In this document: one piece after another, positions 43,136-52,471 of the stretch
Layout: the number at the start of each line of letters is the position of its first letter
Position numbering within the stretch: position 1 is the first letter of the stretch
DNA from: Aeromonas lusitana
GTDB taxonomy: Bacteria > Pseudomonadota > Gammaproteobacteria > Enterobacterales > Aeromonadaceae
Reading direction: 5' to 3'
DNA length: 64,000 nt
NCBI RefSeq assembly: GCF_002812985.1
Contig: NZ_PGCP01000038.1
Span: 1-64,000 of the forward strand
Made by a program: the position numbers and the translations under genes
Notes under the pieces: generated by a model
Seen by the model: only the letters and a program-made list of their open reading frames with translations
Databases searched by the model: none
Told to the model about the DNA's origin: nothing

Positions 43136-44107
43136 TTGAAACTACAGCAGTTGAAGTATCTGATCGCGGTGCGGGACCACAATCTCAACGTGTCCGTCGC
43201 TTCCGATGCGCTCTATACCAGTCAGCCTGGGGTGAGCAAGCAGATCGGCTTGCTGGAGAGCGAGCTGGGGGTGCGCATCTTCGAGCGCCGTGGCAAGCAC
43301 CTGCATCGCATCACCCCGGTGGGGGAGGAGATCATCAAGTGCGCCGAGGCCATGCTCAACATAGAGGGCAAGATCAAGGCCATCTCCCGGGAGTACCTGG
43401 ACCCGACCGTGGGCACGCTCAACATCCACACCACCCACACCATAGCGCGCTACCTGCTGCCGAAAAGCGTTACCTATTTCACCAAGAAGTACCCCAAGAT
43501 CTCGTTCCACCTGCATCCCGTGATGTCGGCCACCAAGGAGCAGATCAGCAAGGGTTACTCGGATTTTTCCATCGTGGCCCACGAGATAGGCTTCGACAAG
43601 GAGCTGATCGCGCTGCCCGCTTACCTCTGGACCCTCTCCCTGGTGGTGCCTCAGGATCACCCGCTGGCCAAGGTCAAGAAGCCGAGTCTGGAGCAGCTCT
43701 GCCAGTTCCCCATCCTCAGCTACGAGAGCGGCGCCACCGGGCGTCAGGTGCAGGATCGGGTGTTCCAGGCCGCCGGTCTCAGCCCCAATTACTACATGAC
43801 AGTGATGGATGCGGGCGTCATCAAGCGCTACGTGGAGCTGGGCTTTGGCATCGGCATCATCTCGTCCCTGGTGGCGAACGATCACGATGCGCCGGGTCTG
43901 GTGGCCATCAATCTGGAGCACCTGTTCGAGCCCTGCCCCGCCCAGATCTGCTTCAGCAAGAGCATCTTGCTGCAGAACTACATGTATGACTTCATCAGCT
44001 CCTTCTCCCCCCACCTCACCAAGGAGGTGATCCAGAACGTCATGCAGCAGCCGACCCAGGCCCGCATCGACGAGCTGCTGGCAGGGGTGGAGTTGCCCGT
44101 CTATTGA
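43136..44107 (+). CDS. cysB: CysB-like LysR-family regulator of sulfur assimilation
   Basis: A 323-residue LysR-type regulator of the CysB/Cbl group. The N-terminus MKLQQLKYLIAVRDHNLNVS and LYTSQPGVSKQIGLLESELG match E. coli CysB as I remember it. Other CysB marks are THTIARYLLPKSV near 100, the effector region from about 90 and the C-terminal YMYDFISSFSPHLTKEVI. CysB activates cysteine biosynthesis genes with N-acetylserine. The start is TTG at 43136, after GAGGGTG; no in-frame ATG gives the conserved N-terminus. Resemblance to Cbl cannot be fully excluded. Confidence 0.85.
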   Translation: MKLQQLKYLIAVRDHNLNVSVASDALYTSQPGVSKQIGLLESELGVRIFERRGKHLHRITPVGEEIIKCAEAMLNIEGKIKAISREYLDPTVGTLNIHTTHTIARYLLPKSVTYFTKKYPKISFHLHPVMSATKEQISKGYSDFSIVAHEIGFDKELIALPAYLWTLSLVVPQDHPLAKVKKPSLEQLCQFPILSYESGATGRQVQDRVFQAAGLSPNYYMTVMDAGVIKRYVELGFGIGIISSLVANDHDAPGLVAINLEHLFEPCPAQICFSKSILLQNYMYDFISSFSPHLTKEVIQNVMQQPTQARIDELLAGVELPVY

Positions 44108-44181
44108 GTCGTCTCCCGTCATCCGATCGCGGATGATGTGTATTCAGGGCCCATCGGGCCCTTGCTGCCGTCGAGGTTTCC

Positions 44182-45021
44182 ATGTCCCGCATCCTGCTGC
44201 TCGCCAATCTCAACTGTGATCACGTGCTCTCCCTGGCCGAACCCCTGGTGGCGGGGGCGCGGCTGCAGTACCTGGATCAGGGGCGCAGGCTCGGGGGCGG
44301 CGCCGCCAACACCGGCATAGGTCTGGTGTGGGCGGGGCACGAGGTCAGTATCGCCTCCCGGGTCGGGCTGGATGAGACCGGCGACTGGCTGCTGGAGCAG
44401 GCGGCCAGCCACGGCCTGGATTGCGCCCATGTGGAGCGCTTCGGTGGTGAGACGGGGGAACTGCTGATCCTGGTGGACTCCACCGGCGAGCGCACCATAC
44501 TCCGGCGGCCACGCCGCCCGGATCTGCCGGGGGACTTGCCGACGGAGGGGATCGACTGCCTCTATGTGAACTACCCCGGCACCGCCATCACGGGCTATAT
44601 GCGTCAGATGCTCGGCAAGAGCTTCGTGGTGGCCCAGTATCCCAAGGGCGGCCAAGCTCGTCGTCCCTGCCACGTGCTGGTGGCCTCTCGCTCGGATCTC
44701 GCCGAGGTGGGCGATCCCTGGCTGCACGCTCGCCAGCTCGCCGGTGATCAGCTGGAATGGCTGGTGCTGACCGAGGGCAAGGCGGGGGCCGTGGCGCTCC
44801 ATGGCGAGGAGCAGATCCGGGTGGCGGCCCGTCCCGTCTCGGTGGTGGATACCACGGGGGCGGGGGATGCCTTCGCCGGTGGCCTCATTCACGGGCTGGC
44901 CCGGGGCATGGCCATCAAGGATGCCCTGCAGTGTGCGGTGGACTGGGCCGCCTTCGCGGTGGCCTCCGAGAGCTCCATCCCCTCACAAGCCCTGAAGAAC
45001 TGGCTGAGGCAGCCTCACTGA
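44182..45021 (+). CDS. PfkB-family carbohydrate kinase
   Basis: A 279-residue ribokinase-superfamily kinase. The C-terminal PfkB signature DTTGAGDAFAGG contains the catalytic base Asp229; the N-terminal GGGAANTGIGLVWAG (about 38-52) is the substrate-side motif. The sugar or nucleoside substrate is not readable. It is 74 bases after the cysB-like gene. The protein is somewhat short for the family, with a compact lid region. Confidence 0.82.
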   Translation: MSRILLLANLNCDHVLSLAEPLVAGARLQYLDQGRRLGGGAANTGIGLVWAGHEVSIASRVGLDETGDWLLEQAASHGLDCAHVERFGGETGELLILVDSTGERTILRRPRRPDLPGDLPTEGIDCLYVNYPGTAITGYMRQMLGKSFVVAQYPKGGQARRPCHVLVASRSDLAEVGDPWLHARQLAGDQLEWLVLTEGKAGAVALHGEEQIRVAARPVSVVDTTGAGDAFAGGLIHGLARGMAIKDALQCAVDWAAFAVASESSIPSQALKNWLRQPH

Positions 45022-45309
45022 GCGGCTGAACGCGGCCGTGTCCCCCATGGGATCCAGCCCTGTCGGATAGGGTGACTTCGCCACCAAAAGTGGCCAAAAC
45101 CTCCCCCCGAGCCTGCAAGTTTGCGATCAATCAAAGAAAGTGTCGATTTATGTACATCTTCGTCGACACCCGTCCGGGCTGCTCTTAACCTTGTCATTCC
45201 ACGACTCGGCCAACGACGCGGATCCCGGGCAGGCGCCCCTGTCATCTCCCCCGCTTGGCTACCGGTTGTCGTCCTGATTTCTGGCTTGTAGTAAGAGGCA
45301 AGTGCGACC

Positions 45310-45762
45310 ATGCAACTGACACGATTTACCGACTACGCCCTGCGTACCCTGACGTTTCTGGCGATCCAGCCAGGTGATCGCCTGTCGACCATCACAGAGG
45401 TGGCCGACACCTTCGCCATCTCCCGCAATCATGTGGTCAAGATAGTGCATCAACTCGGCATCAAGGGTTATATCGAAACGGTGCGTGGCAAGCATGGTGG
45501 CATCCGGCTCGGTCGCTCCGCCGTCTCCATCAACCTGCGGGACGTGGTGATGGACATGGAGCACGTGCTCTGCCCGGTGGACTGCAAGCGCGAAAACTGC
45601 CGCCTCTCCGGTGGCTGCCGCATCCAGGGCATTCTGCGCCGCGCCATGAACGCCTTCCTGGAAGTGCTGGGGGAGTACACCCTCGCGGATGCGGTGCGCG
45701 ATCCCACCCGTTTATGCCACCTGCTTGGCATAGAGCAGGACAATATCCTGACGATGGCCTGA
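45310..45762 (+). CDS. nsrR: Nitric-oxide-sensing Rrf2-family repressor NsrR
   Basis: A 150-residue Rrf2 regulator. The helix-turn-helix is at about 25-50 (ADTFAISRNHVVKIVHQLGI) and VRGKHGGIRLG (58-68) is the wing. The Fe-S cluster cysteines Cys92, Cys97 and Cys103 have the NsrR spacing, with an extra Cys88. NO destroys the cluster and releases NsrR targets (nitrosative stress genes). A 288-base gap precedes it with no other gene. A strong terminator follows. Confidence 0.9.
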   Translation: MQLTRFTDYALRTLTFLAIQPGDRLSTITEVADTFAISRNHVVKIVHQLGIKGYIETVRGKHGGIRLGRSAVSINLRDVVMDMEHVLCPVDCKRENCRLSGGCRIQGILRRAMNAFLEVLGEYTLADAVRDPTRLCHLLGIEQDNILTMA

Positions 45763-45776
45763 GGGTCGTGACGGTG

Positions 45777-45800
45777 AAAGGGCCCCTCGGGGCCCTTTTT
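45777..45800 (+). terminator. Rho-independent terminator of nsrR
   Basis: The stem AAAGGGCCCC / GGGGCCCTTT continues into T residues. Confidence 0.92.
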
Positions 45801-45879
45801 GCTGTCTGGGATCCATGTCGGGGGTGGAGCTGAGGGTGTCGGGCCGCGAAGAAGTATCGTGTGTGCGTTGCCGGCGTCG

Positions 45880-46392
45880 TCAGGGCTGGGGGATCAGGGT
45901 GATGGCGCCGTGCAGGCAGGCGAGGCCGCAGGCGCCGCAACCATCGCAGGCCGCCATGTTGACGCTGATGCCGTCGCTGCTGGCCTTGATCGCCTGCTGG
46001 GGGCAGGCATCCTCGCACAACAGGCAGTAGAAGCCCTGGCGGGCTTGGCAGCTCGCCTCGATCCGCACCCGGGTCTGCACCTGGCGACCGAGTTGCAGGT
46101 CCAGCGCCCCGGTGGGGCAGGCCCTGGCGCAGCTGCCGCAATAGCTGCACTGGCCGCAGGCGAGATCCAGCACAGGTGTGCCGGAGATGGGGGTGCCGTC
46201 GTACTCTGGTCGATCCGCCGGTTTGAGCAAGCCGTTGGGACAGGCCTGGAAGCAGTCGCCGCAGCGGCTGCACAGGGAGAGGAACTGGGACTCTTCGATG
46301 GCCCAGGGCGGGCGCGCCTCATGACAGGTCACGGCCGGCTTGCCGGGACTGCCCAATGCCTGCATCAACCAACGACAGAAAATATGCGCCAT
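45880..46392 (-). CDS. napF: Ferredoxin-type protein NapF
   Basis: A 170-residue cytoplasmic iron-sulfur protein with four Cys-rich cluster motifs: CSRCGDCFQACP, CGQCSYCGSCARACP, CLLCEDACP and CDGCGACGLACL. This pattern and size are those of NapF, which helps mature or supply electrons to periplasmic nitrate reductase. The ATG at 46390-46392 follows GGGGTTGG and gives the family start; the longer in-frame extension is GC-poor and unlike NapF. No other nap gene is in the window, so here it stands apart from its usual operon. Confidence 0.85.
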   Translation of the reverse strand: MAHIFCRWLMQALGSPGKPAVTCHEARPPWAIEESQFLSLCSRCGDCFQACPNGLLKPADRPEYDGTPISGTPVLDLACGQCSYCGSCARACPTGALDLQLGRQVQTRVRIEASCQARQGFYCLLCEDACPQQAIKASSDGISVNMAACDGCGACGLACLHGAITLIPQP

Positions 46393-46530
46393 GCCAACCC
46401 CAACTACCCAATAGGGGTTAATTTTAGCTAGATTCCCGCCAGCAAGCCAGAGAATAGAGCGCCCCAGGATCGCAAGCCGGGTTGCCCTTGTGTAAGCTAG
46501 GCAGGTCTTTTTGCGTGGTTGAACATACAC

Positions 46531-46746
46531 ATGTGGTTATTTCTTTGGCGTGCCTCCCTGCTCTATGTCTTCCCCTTGCTGATGTGGGCCTATTGCCACA
46601 TCAAGGAGATTGAATTCGCCGAGCTCGATACCGGGGTCAACAGCCACAAGTGGGTGGTGTTGGCGGCCTATCTCATCTATGTGCTGCTCTGGCTGCTGCT
46701 GAACCGTTACCTGGAACTCTTCCTGCGCCAGCGAGGCCGCAGGTGA
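46531..46746 (+). CDS. Small inner-membrane protein upstream of rmuC
   Basis: A 71-residue protein with two hydrophobic segments (about 2-22 and 43-61) separated by a charged loop (HIKEIEFAELDTGVNSHKW) and a basic C-terminus (RQRGRR). Unrecognised. It shares a GTGA overlap with rmuC, so the two are translationally coupled and probably work or are regulated together. The start is ATG at 46531; a TTG four codons earlier is possible. Confidence 0.65.
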   Translation: MWLFLWRASLLYVFPLLMWAYCHIKEIEFAELDTGVNSHKWVVLAAYLIYVLLWLLLNRYLELFLRQRGRR

Positions 46747-48074
46747 TCAGCCTGACGGCCTGGCTGCCTGCGCTGCTGGCGGGGCTACTCGCCCTCGGGC
46801 TCGGCTGGCTGGTGGGGCGCCGCGGTGCCCGCGAGCAGAGCCTGCTGCTGGAAGAGCGTTATCAGGCGCTGCAGGACAGGTTTGACGAGTTGCAGGACGA
46901 GAAGATGCTGGGCCAGCAGAAGCTGGAGCAGCAGCAGACCCTGCTGCTCAAGCTCACCGCTCGCCTCAAGGACGCCGAGGCCACCCTGCGCAGCGAGCGT
47001 CTGGCCAGTGCCGAGAAGCTGCAACTGCAGCAGCAGGCAGAGGCTCGCCTCAGCCAGCAGTTCGAGAACCTCGCCAATCGCATCTTCGAGCAAAACTCCG
47101 GCAACTTCCGCGAACTGAACCAGAACAGCCTGGATCTGCTGCTAACGCCGCTAAAAGAGCAGCTGGAGGGGTTCCGTCGCCAGGTGGGGGAGACTCATGC
47201 CCAGGAGACGGCCCAGCGCCACAGCCTGAAATTCGAACTGGAGCGCCTCGCCGAGCTCAATGCCCGCATGACCGAAGAGGCGGCGGCCCTGACCCGCGCC
47301 CTCAAAGGGGACAGCAAGCAGCAGGGCAACTGGGGGGAGGTGGTGCTGGCCCGGATCCTCTCCGAGTGCGGCCTGCGGGAGGGCCACGAGTACCACAACC
47401 AGGTCAATATCGAGGTGGAGAAGAACAAGCGCTACCAGCCGGACGTGATCGTCCACCTGCCCCAGGACAAAGACATCATCATAGATGCCAAGGTGTCGCT
47501 GACCGCCTACGAGCGCTGGTACAACAGCGATGACGAGCTGGCCAGGGCGGTGGCATTGAAAGAGCACGTCGCCTCGGTGCGCAACCACATCCGCGAGCTG
47601 GGCCGCAAGGATTACCAGCAGCTGCCCGGGGTGCGCACCCTGGACTATGTGCTGATGTTCGTGGCGGTGGAGCCCGCGTTTCTGACCGCGGTGGAGGCGG
47701 ATCCCTCCCTGGTGCGCTACGGGCTGGATCACAACATACTGCTGGTCAGTCCCACCAACCTGATGGTGGCCCTGCGCACCATAGAGAACCTGTGGCGCTA
47801 CGAGCGCCAGAACCAGAATTCGCGCCAGATAGCGGAGCGGGCTGGTCGCCTCTACGAGAAGCTGCGGCTATTCGTGGAGGAGATGCAGCAGATGGGGGGC
47901 AGCCTGCACAAGGCACAGGAGAGCTACGACAAGGCGATGGGGCGGCTGGTCAACGGCCGTGGCAACCTGATCGCCCAGGCCGAACGCTTCCGCGAGCTGG
48001 GGGTGGAGGTAACCAAGTCACTGCCGGAGCCACTGGTCAACCGGGCGCTGGAGCGGGAAGACTCCGCCGAGTAG
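46743..48074 (+). CDS. rmuC: DNA recombination protein RmuC
   Basis: A 443-residue protein: an N-terminal membrane segment (about 5-25), a long coiled coil (about 30-140) and the RmuC nuclease-like domain (about 170-420). KGDSKQQGNWGEVVLARILS (about 184-203), KRYQPDVIVHLPQDK and KVSLTAYERW are family hallmarks. RmuC limits inversions at short inverted repeats. The GTG at 46743 overlaps the preceding stop codon; a longer frame upstream only restates the small membrane gene in another frame. Confidence 0.93.
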   Translation: MISLTAWLPALLAGLLALGLGWLVGRRGAREQSLLLEERYQALQDRFDELQDEKMLGQQKLEQQQTLLLKLTARLKDAEATLRSERLASAEKLQLQQQAEARLSQQFENLANRIFEQNSGNFRELNQNSLDLLLTPLKEQLEGFRRQVGETHAQETAQRHSLKFELERLAELNARMTEEAAALTRALKGDSKQQGNWGEVVLARILSECGLREGHEYHNQVNIEVEKNKRYQPDVIVHLPQDKDIIIDAKVSLTAYERWYNSDDELARAVALKEHVASVRNHIRELGRKDYQQLPGVRTLDYVLMFVAVEPAFLTAVEADPSLVRYGLDHNILLVSPTNLMVALRTIENLWRYERQNQNSRQIAERAGRLYEKLRLFVEEMQQMGGSLHKAQESYDKAMGRLVNGRGNLIAQAERFRELGVEVTKSLPEPLVNRALEREDSAE

Positions 48075-48095
48075 CGCCGCGCAACTCACATCATG

Positions 48096-48125
48096 AAGAA
48101 GGGCAGCCCATGGGCTGCCCTTCTT
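48096..48125. terminator. Perfect 30-bp palindromic bidirectional terminator
   Basis: A 15-bp arm (AAGAAGGGCAGCCCA) is followed at once by its exact complement. It lies between converging rmuC and trkH. Confidence 0.88.
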
Positions 48126-48150
48126 GTTATTGGCCGACTGCCCCGCCGTG

Positions 48151-49593
48151 TCACTGCTTCCAGAACGAGGGGAAGAAGATCACCGCCACCGTCAGGATCT
48201 CGAGGCGGCCCAGCAGCATGCCAAAGGAGAGTATCCACTTGGCCGACTCCGGCAGCACGGCGAAGTTGGTGCTGGGGCCTATGACCGGGCCCATGCCCGG
48301 GCCCACGTTCGCCACCGCCGTGATGGAGCCGGAGATGGCAGTCAGGGGATCCAGCCCGATGGCGGCAAGCAGGGCGGCGATGAACAGGATGACGGCGAAG
48401 TAGGCCAACACGAAGGAGATGAGGGAGCGGATGATGGCGTCGTTCACCGGCCGGCCGTTGTACTTCTGCGGGAAGACGGCGGAGGGGTGCATCAGCTGGC
48501 GCATCTGCTTCTTGAACAGGGAGAAAGCCACCTGCACCCGGAAGATCTTGAGCCCGCCAGCGGTGGAGCCGGAGCAGGCGCCGAGGGCCAGCAGTATGAT
48601 GAAGATGATGCTGGTGAGCGGCCCCCAGGCGCCGAAGTCACCCAGGCCAAAGCCCGTGGTGGTCAGCACCGAGACTATGTTGAAGCAGCTGATGCGCAGG
48701 GCATCCATAAAGCCGTAGATGTCCCGCACCCAGAGATAGAAGGTGACCACGACCGTCACCCAGACCACCAACCAGAAGAAGCCCTGTACCTGGGCGTCCC
48801 GCAGCAGGCTGTTGTCACGGCGCGACAGGGCCTGCACATAGAGCAGGAACGGCAATCCGCCGAGGAACATGAACAGGGTGCCGACCCAGTGCGCCTCGTG
48901 GGAGAAGTGGGACATGGACTGATCCGAGGTGGAGTAGCCGCCCGTGCTGAGGGTCGTCATGGCGTGGTTGACCGCCTCGAACAGGGTCATGCCGCTCACC
49001 CAGTAGGCGAGGAAGCAGAGCATGGAGAGCACCAGATAGACCTGCACTATGTTGTTGGCCACCGTCTTGGCCCGTGGCGCGCTCTTGTCAGACCAATCCG
49101 AGCTCTCGGTCTGGAACAGCTTCATGCCGCCCACGTTGAGGTAGGGCAGCACCGCCACCGCCATCACGATGAACCCCACCCCGCCGAGCCACTGCAGGAT
49201 GGAGCGCCACAGCAGTATGCTGTGGGCCATGCCATCGAGGCCGGACAGCACGGTGGAACCCGTGGTGGTGACCCCGGACATGGTCTCGAAATAGGCGTCG
49301 GTGAAGTTGATGTGGGTGATGAAGACGAAGGGCAGGGCGCCGAAGATGCAGGCCACCACCCAGACCGAGGTGGTGAGCAGGAACATCTCCCGCACCCCGA
49401 GGTGAAACTCTGCCTTGCGGCCATAGTGCAGACAGAGCAGGGCGGCGCCGTGGGTGATGAGCACGGACTTGAGAAACTCGACGAAGCCCTCTGAGCCGCT
49501 GAACAGGGCCAGCAGGGTGGGCAGCCACATGAAGAGGGCCAGCTTGGAGAGCACCAGGCCGAGGGTGAAGACGATGGGGCGCAGCTTGATCAT
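48151..49593 (-). CDS. trkH: Trk potassium uptake system membrane subunit TrkH
   Basis: A 480-residue TrkH/KtrB-family channel-like subunit with about ten hydrophobic segments and four selectivity-filter repeats: SGVTTTGSTVLSG (about 105-117), TTLSTGGYSTSD (about 218-229), VLTTTGFGLGDF and AVANVGPGMGPV. It imports K+ with TrkA bound on the cytoplasmic side. The ATG at 49591-49593 gives the family N-terminus MIKLRPIVFTLG. It is downstream of trkA, but a terminator-like hairpin lies between them. Confidence 0.95.
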   Translation of the reverse strand: MIKLRPIVFTLGLVLSKLALFMWLPTLLALFSGSEGFVEFLKSVLITHGAALLCLHYGRKAEFHLGVREMFLLTTSVWVVACIFGALPFVFITHINFTDAYFETMSGVTTTGSTVLSGLDGMAHSILLWRSILQWLGGVGFIVMAVAVLPYLNVGGMKLFQTESSDWSDKSAPRAKTVANNIVQVYLVLSMLCFLAYWVSGMTLFEAVNHAMTTLSTGGYSTSDQSMSHFSHEAHWVGTLFMFLGGLPFLLYVQALSRRDNSLLRDAQVQGFFWLVVWVTVVVTFYLWVRDIYGFMDALRISCFNIVSVLTTTGFGLGDFGAWGPLTSIIFIILLALGACSGSTAGGLKIFRVQVAFSLFKKQMRQLMHPSAVFPQKYNGRPVNDAIIRSLISFVLAYFAVILFIAALLAAIGLDPLTAISGSITAVANVGPGMGPVIGPSTNFAVLPESAKWILSFGMLLGRLEILTVAVIFFPSFWKQ

Positions 49594-49622
49594 GCAGGAT
49601 AACCTGGTCGTTGATTAACAAA

Positions 49623-49658
49623 AGACCCGGACGTTTCTCTGCAAAACGGTCCGGGTCT
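49623..49658 (-). terminator. Terminator-like hairpin between trkA and trkH
   Basis: AGACCCGGAC / GTCCGGGTCT (10 bp, perfect) with TTTTG following on the minus strand. It would reduce trkH expression relative to trkA. Confidence 0.75.
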
Positions 49659-49685
49659 GGTTGTTGTCGCCTGTCGCATGGCAGG

Positions 49686-51062
49686 TTAGAGGAAGAAAGG
49701 ACTTGGTTGGAACAGGCGCTCCACTTCCGGGATGTACTTCTTGTCCACCAGGAACATGACCACGTGGTCGTCCTGCTGGATCTGGGTCCGGTCGTGGGCG
49801 ATCAGCACCTCGTCACCGCGTACCACTGCGCCTATGGTGGTGCCCGGCGGCAGCTTGAGCTCACCCACAGTCTTGCCGACCACCTTGGAGGTGTTCTCGT
49901 CCCCGTGGGCGATGGCCTCGATGGCCTCGGCCGCGCCACGGCGCAGGCTGTAGACGTTGGCGATGTCGGCACGGCGCACATGGGTCAGCAGGGCCGAGAT
50001 GGTGGCTTGCTGCGGCGAGATGGCGATGTCGATGGAGCCGCCCTGCACCAGATCCACGTAGGCACCGCGCTGGATCAGCACCATGGTCTTCTTGGCGCCC
50101 ATCTTCTTGGCGAGCAGGGCCGACATGATGTTGGCCTCGTCCTCGTTGGTCACCGCGATGAAGACGTCGATCTGATCGATGTGTTCCTCTGCCAAGAGCT
50201 CCTGATCCGCCGCGTCGCCGCAGAAGACGATGGTGTTCTCCAGCACCTCGGAGAGCTGCTCCGCCCGCTTCTGGTTGCGCTCGATAAGCTTGACGCTGTA
50301 ACGCTTCTCCAGCTGACGGGCGAGGCCGGCCCCTATGTTGCCGCCCCCGACGATCATGATGCGGCGATAGGGGCTCTCGAGGCGCTGCAGCTCCGACATC
50401 ACGGCACGGATGTGGCCAGCGGCGGCGACGAAGAACACCTCGTCATCCGCCTCTATGATGGTGGTGCCTTGCGGGCGGATGGAGCGGCCCTGGCGGAAGA
50501 TAGCGGCGACCCGGGTCTCGATGTTGGGCATGTGATCCCGCAAGGTGGACAACGCATTGCCCACCAGAGGGCCGCCGTAGTAGGCCTTGACCGCCACCAG
50601 ACCCACCTTGCCACCGGCGAAATCCACCACCTGCAGGGCGCCCGGATACTCGATGAGGCGACGCACATAGTCGGTCACCAGCTGTTCGGGGGCGATCAGG
50701 TGATCCACCGGCACGGATTCCGGCAGGAACAGGCGATCCCGCTCCACCAGATAGGCGGGGGAGCGAATGCGCGCCACCTTGTTCGGGGTGTTGAACAATG
50801 AGTAAGCCACCTGACAGGCGATCATGTTGGTCTCGTCGCTGTTGGTGACCGCGACCAGCATGTCCGCATCCTGGGCGCCCGCTTCGCGCAGCACCCTGGG
50901 GTGGGCGCCGTGGCCGTTCACCACCCGCAGGTCGAACTTGTCCTGCAGCTCGCGCAGCCGATCGCTGTCGGTGTCGACTATGGTGATGTCGTTGTTCTCG
51001 CCGGCGAGGTTCTCCGCCAGGGTGCCGCCGACCTGACCTGCGCCAAGAATGATGATTTTCAT
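49686..51062 (-). CDS. trkA: Trk potassium uptake regulatory subunit TrkA
   Basis: A 458-residue peripheral protein with two tandem RCK units. Each has an NAD-binding Rossmann fold ([10 protein letters not shown] at about 3-12; [16 protein letters not shown] near 235) followed by a TrkA-C domain (about 140-220 and 375-455). It gates TrkH in response to nucleotides. ATG start; it is 71 bases after rsmB, on the same strand, an order (def-fmt-rsmB-trkA) conserved in E. coli. Confidence 0.96.
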   Translation of the reverse strand: MKIIILGAGQVGGTLAENLAGENNDITIVDTDSDRLRELQDKFDLRVVNGHGAHPRVLREAGAQDADMLVAVTNSDETNMIACQVAYSLFNTPNKVARIRSPAYLVERDRLFLPESVPVDHLIAPEQLVTDYVRRLIEYPGALQVVDFAGGKVGLVAVKAYYGGPLVGNALSTLRDHMPNIETRVAAIFRQGRSIRPQGTTIIEADDEVFFVAAAGHIRAVMSELQRLESPYRRIMIVGGGNIGAGLARQLEKRYSVKLIERNQKRAEQLSEVLENTIVFCGDAADQELLAEEHIDQIDVFIAVTNEDEANIMSALLAKKMGAKKTMVLIQRGAYVDLVQGGSIDIAISPQQATISALLTHVRRADIANVYSLRRGAAEAIEAIAHGDENTSKVVGKTVGELKLPPGTTIGAVVRGDEVLIAHDRTQIQQDDHVVMFLVDKKYIPEVERLFQPSPFFL

Positions 51063-51133
51063 AGAGAAATCTTGCTCAAGGTTGGTTCGAAACGGGGGCG
51101 CCCGATGCGGCGCCCCGACCCCTCATCTGCCGC

Positions 51134-52426
51134 TTACTGCTTGATCAGCTTGGCGTAATAGAAACCGTCCATCTCCGCCTCGCCGGGCAGGAACTGGCGA
51201 CCCGGATTGGCCGGGGTGTCCTGCTCGTGCAGGGGCACCAGGCGGGCATCCGGGGTGTCGGCCAGGAAGGCACGGATCTGATCCCGGTTCTCCTCCGGCA
51301 GCACGGAACAGGTGGCGTAGAGCAGGGTGCCGCCGCTCTTGAGCTTGGCCCAGAGCGCATTGAGGATGCGGCGCTGCAGCTCGGCCAGTTCGCGAATGTC
51401 CTGATCCCGGCGAAGCCATTTGATGTCAGGGTGGCGACGGATGACGCCGGTGGCGGAGCAGGGGGCGTCCAGCAGGATGCGATCGAACTGACCCTCTGGC
51501 CACCACAGATCCGGGGTGCTGGCATCCCCGTGGATCACCTGGGCTTTCAGGCCGATGCGATCCAGGTTCTCCAGCACCCGGGTGAGGCGGTGTTCGTCGG
51601 CATCGACGGCGACCACACCGGCGAGCCCAGGCTGGCGTTCCAGCAGGTGGGCCGTCTTGCCACCGGGGGCGGCGCAGGCATCCAGCACCCAGTCTCCGGC
51701 TTGCGGGTCGAGCAGGCGGGCGGCCTGTTGGGCGGCGCCGTCCTGCACCGAGCAGTCACCGACTTCGAAGCCGGGTAGCTTGGTCACGTCGCAGGGACGT
51801 TCCAGCAGGATGCAGTCGTCCCCTTCTTCGCCGGCGACCGCGTTGATGCCAACCTCGGCCATGCGCGCCAGCATCTGCTCGCGGCTCTGGCGCTGGCTGT
51901 TGTTGCGGATCCACATGGGGGGGCGCTGGTTGTTGGCCTCCATGATGAACTCCCAGTCATCGGGATAGGCCTGGCGCAGGCGCTTGGTGAGCCATTCGGG
52001 GTGGCCGAGGCGGATGCTGGGAACGCGATCGATGCGCAGCAGTATGACTTCGGCGCTGCGCTGGAAGTTGCGCAGCACGCCGTTGATGAGGCCGCGCAAG
52101 GAGGTGCCCTTGAGCAGTTTGACGGCGTTGACGGTCTCGGCCACCGCGGCGTGAGCCGGAATGCGGGTGTAGATGAGCTGATAGAGACCGACCAGGATCA
52201 GATAGTGGAAGATGCGGCTCTTGTTCTTGAGCGGCTTGTCCATCATCTCACCCACCGCAGCGTCGAGGCGGGGCATCCAGCGCAGGGTGCCGTAGCAGAG
52301 TTCTTGCAGGAGGGCGCGATCGCGAGGCGCTACCTTCTCCTGGGCAGCAGGCAGAACGGCAGAGAGGGATTGACCCTGATCCAGCACCTGTTGAATAACG
52401 AGAGCGGCCTGTGCACGTGTTTTCAT
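51134..52426 (-). CDS. rsmB: 16S rRNA m5C967 methyltransferase RsmB
   Basis: A 430-residue enzyme with an N-terminal NusB-like RNA-binding domain (about 5-140) and a C-terminal Nol1/Nop2/Sun SAM methyltransferase (about 230-428). Motif I is DACAAPGGKTAHLLE near 249-263; the catalytic Cys pair is in LLDAPCSATGVIRRHPDIKW (motif IV near 320) and LYATCSVLPEEN (motif VI near 373). Third gene of the def-fmt-rsmB-trkA-trkH series. Confidence 0.96.
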   Translation of the reverse strand: MKTRAQAALVIQQVLDQGQSLSAVLPAAQEKVAPRDRALLQELCYGTLRWMPRLDAAVGEMMDKPLKNKSRIFHYLILVGLYQLIYTRIPAHAAVAETVNAVKLLKGTSLRGLINGVLRNFQRSAEVILLRIDRVPSIRLGHPEWLTKRLRQAYPDDWEFIMEANNQRPPMWIRNNSQRQSREQMLARMAEVGINAVAGEEGDDCILLERPCDVTKLPGFEVGDCSVQDGAAQQAARLLDPQAGDWVLDACAAPGGKTAHLLERQPGLAGVVAVDADEHRLTRVLENLDRIGLKAQVIHGDASTPDLWWPEGQFDRILLDAPCSATGVIRRHPDIKWLRRDQDIRELAELQRRILNALWAKLKSGGTLLYATCSVLPEENRDQIRAFLADTPDARLVPLHEQDTPANPGRQFLPGEAEMDGFYYAKLIKQ

Positions 52427-52471
52427 AATGTTACCTTAGATGCGCAAGTCGGGGCCCGGGCCCCGCTTGGT

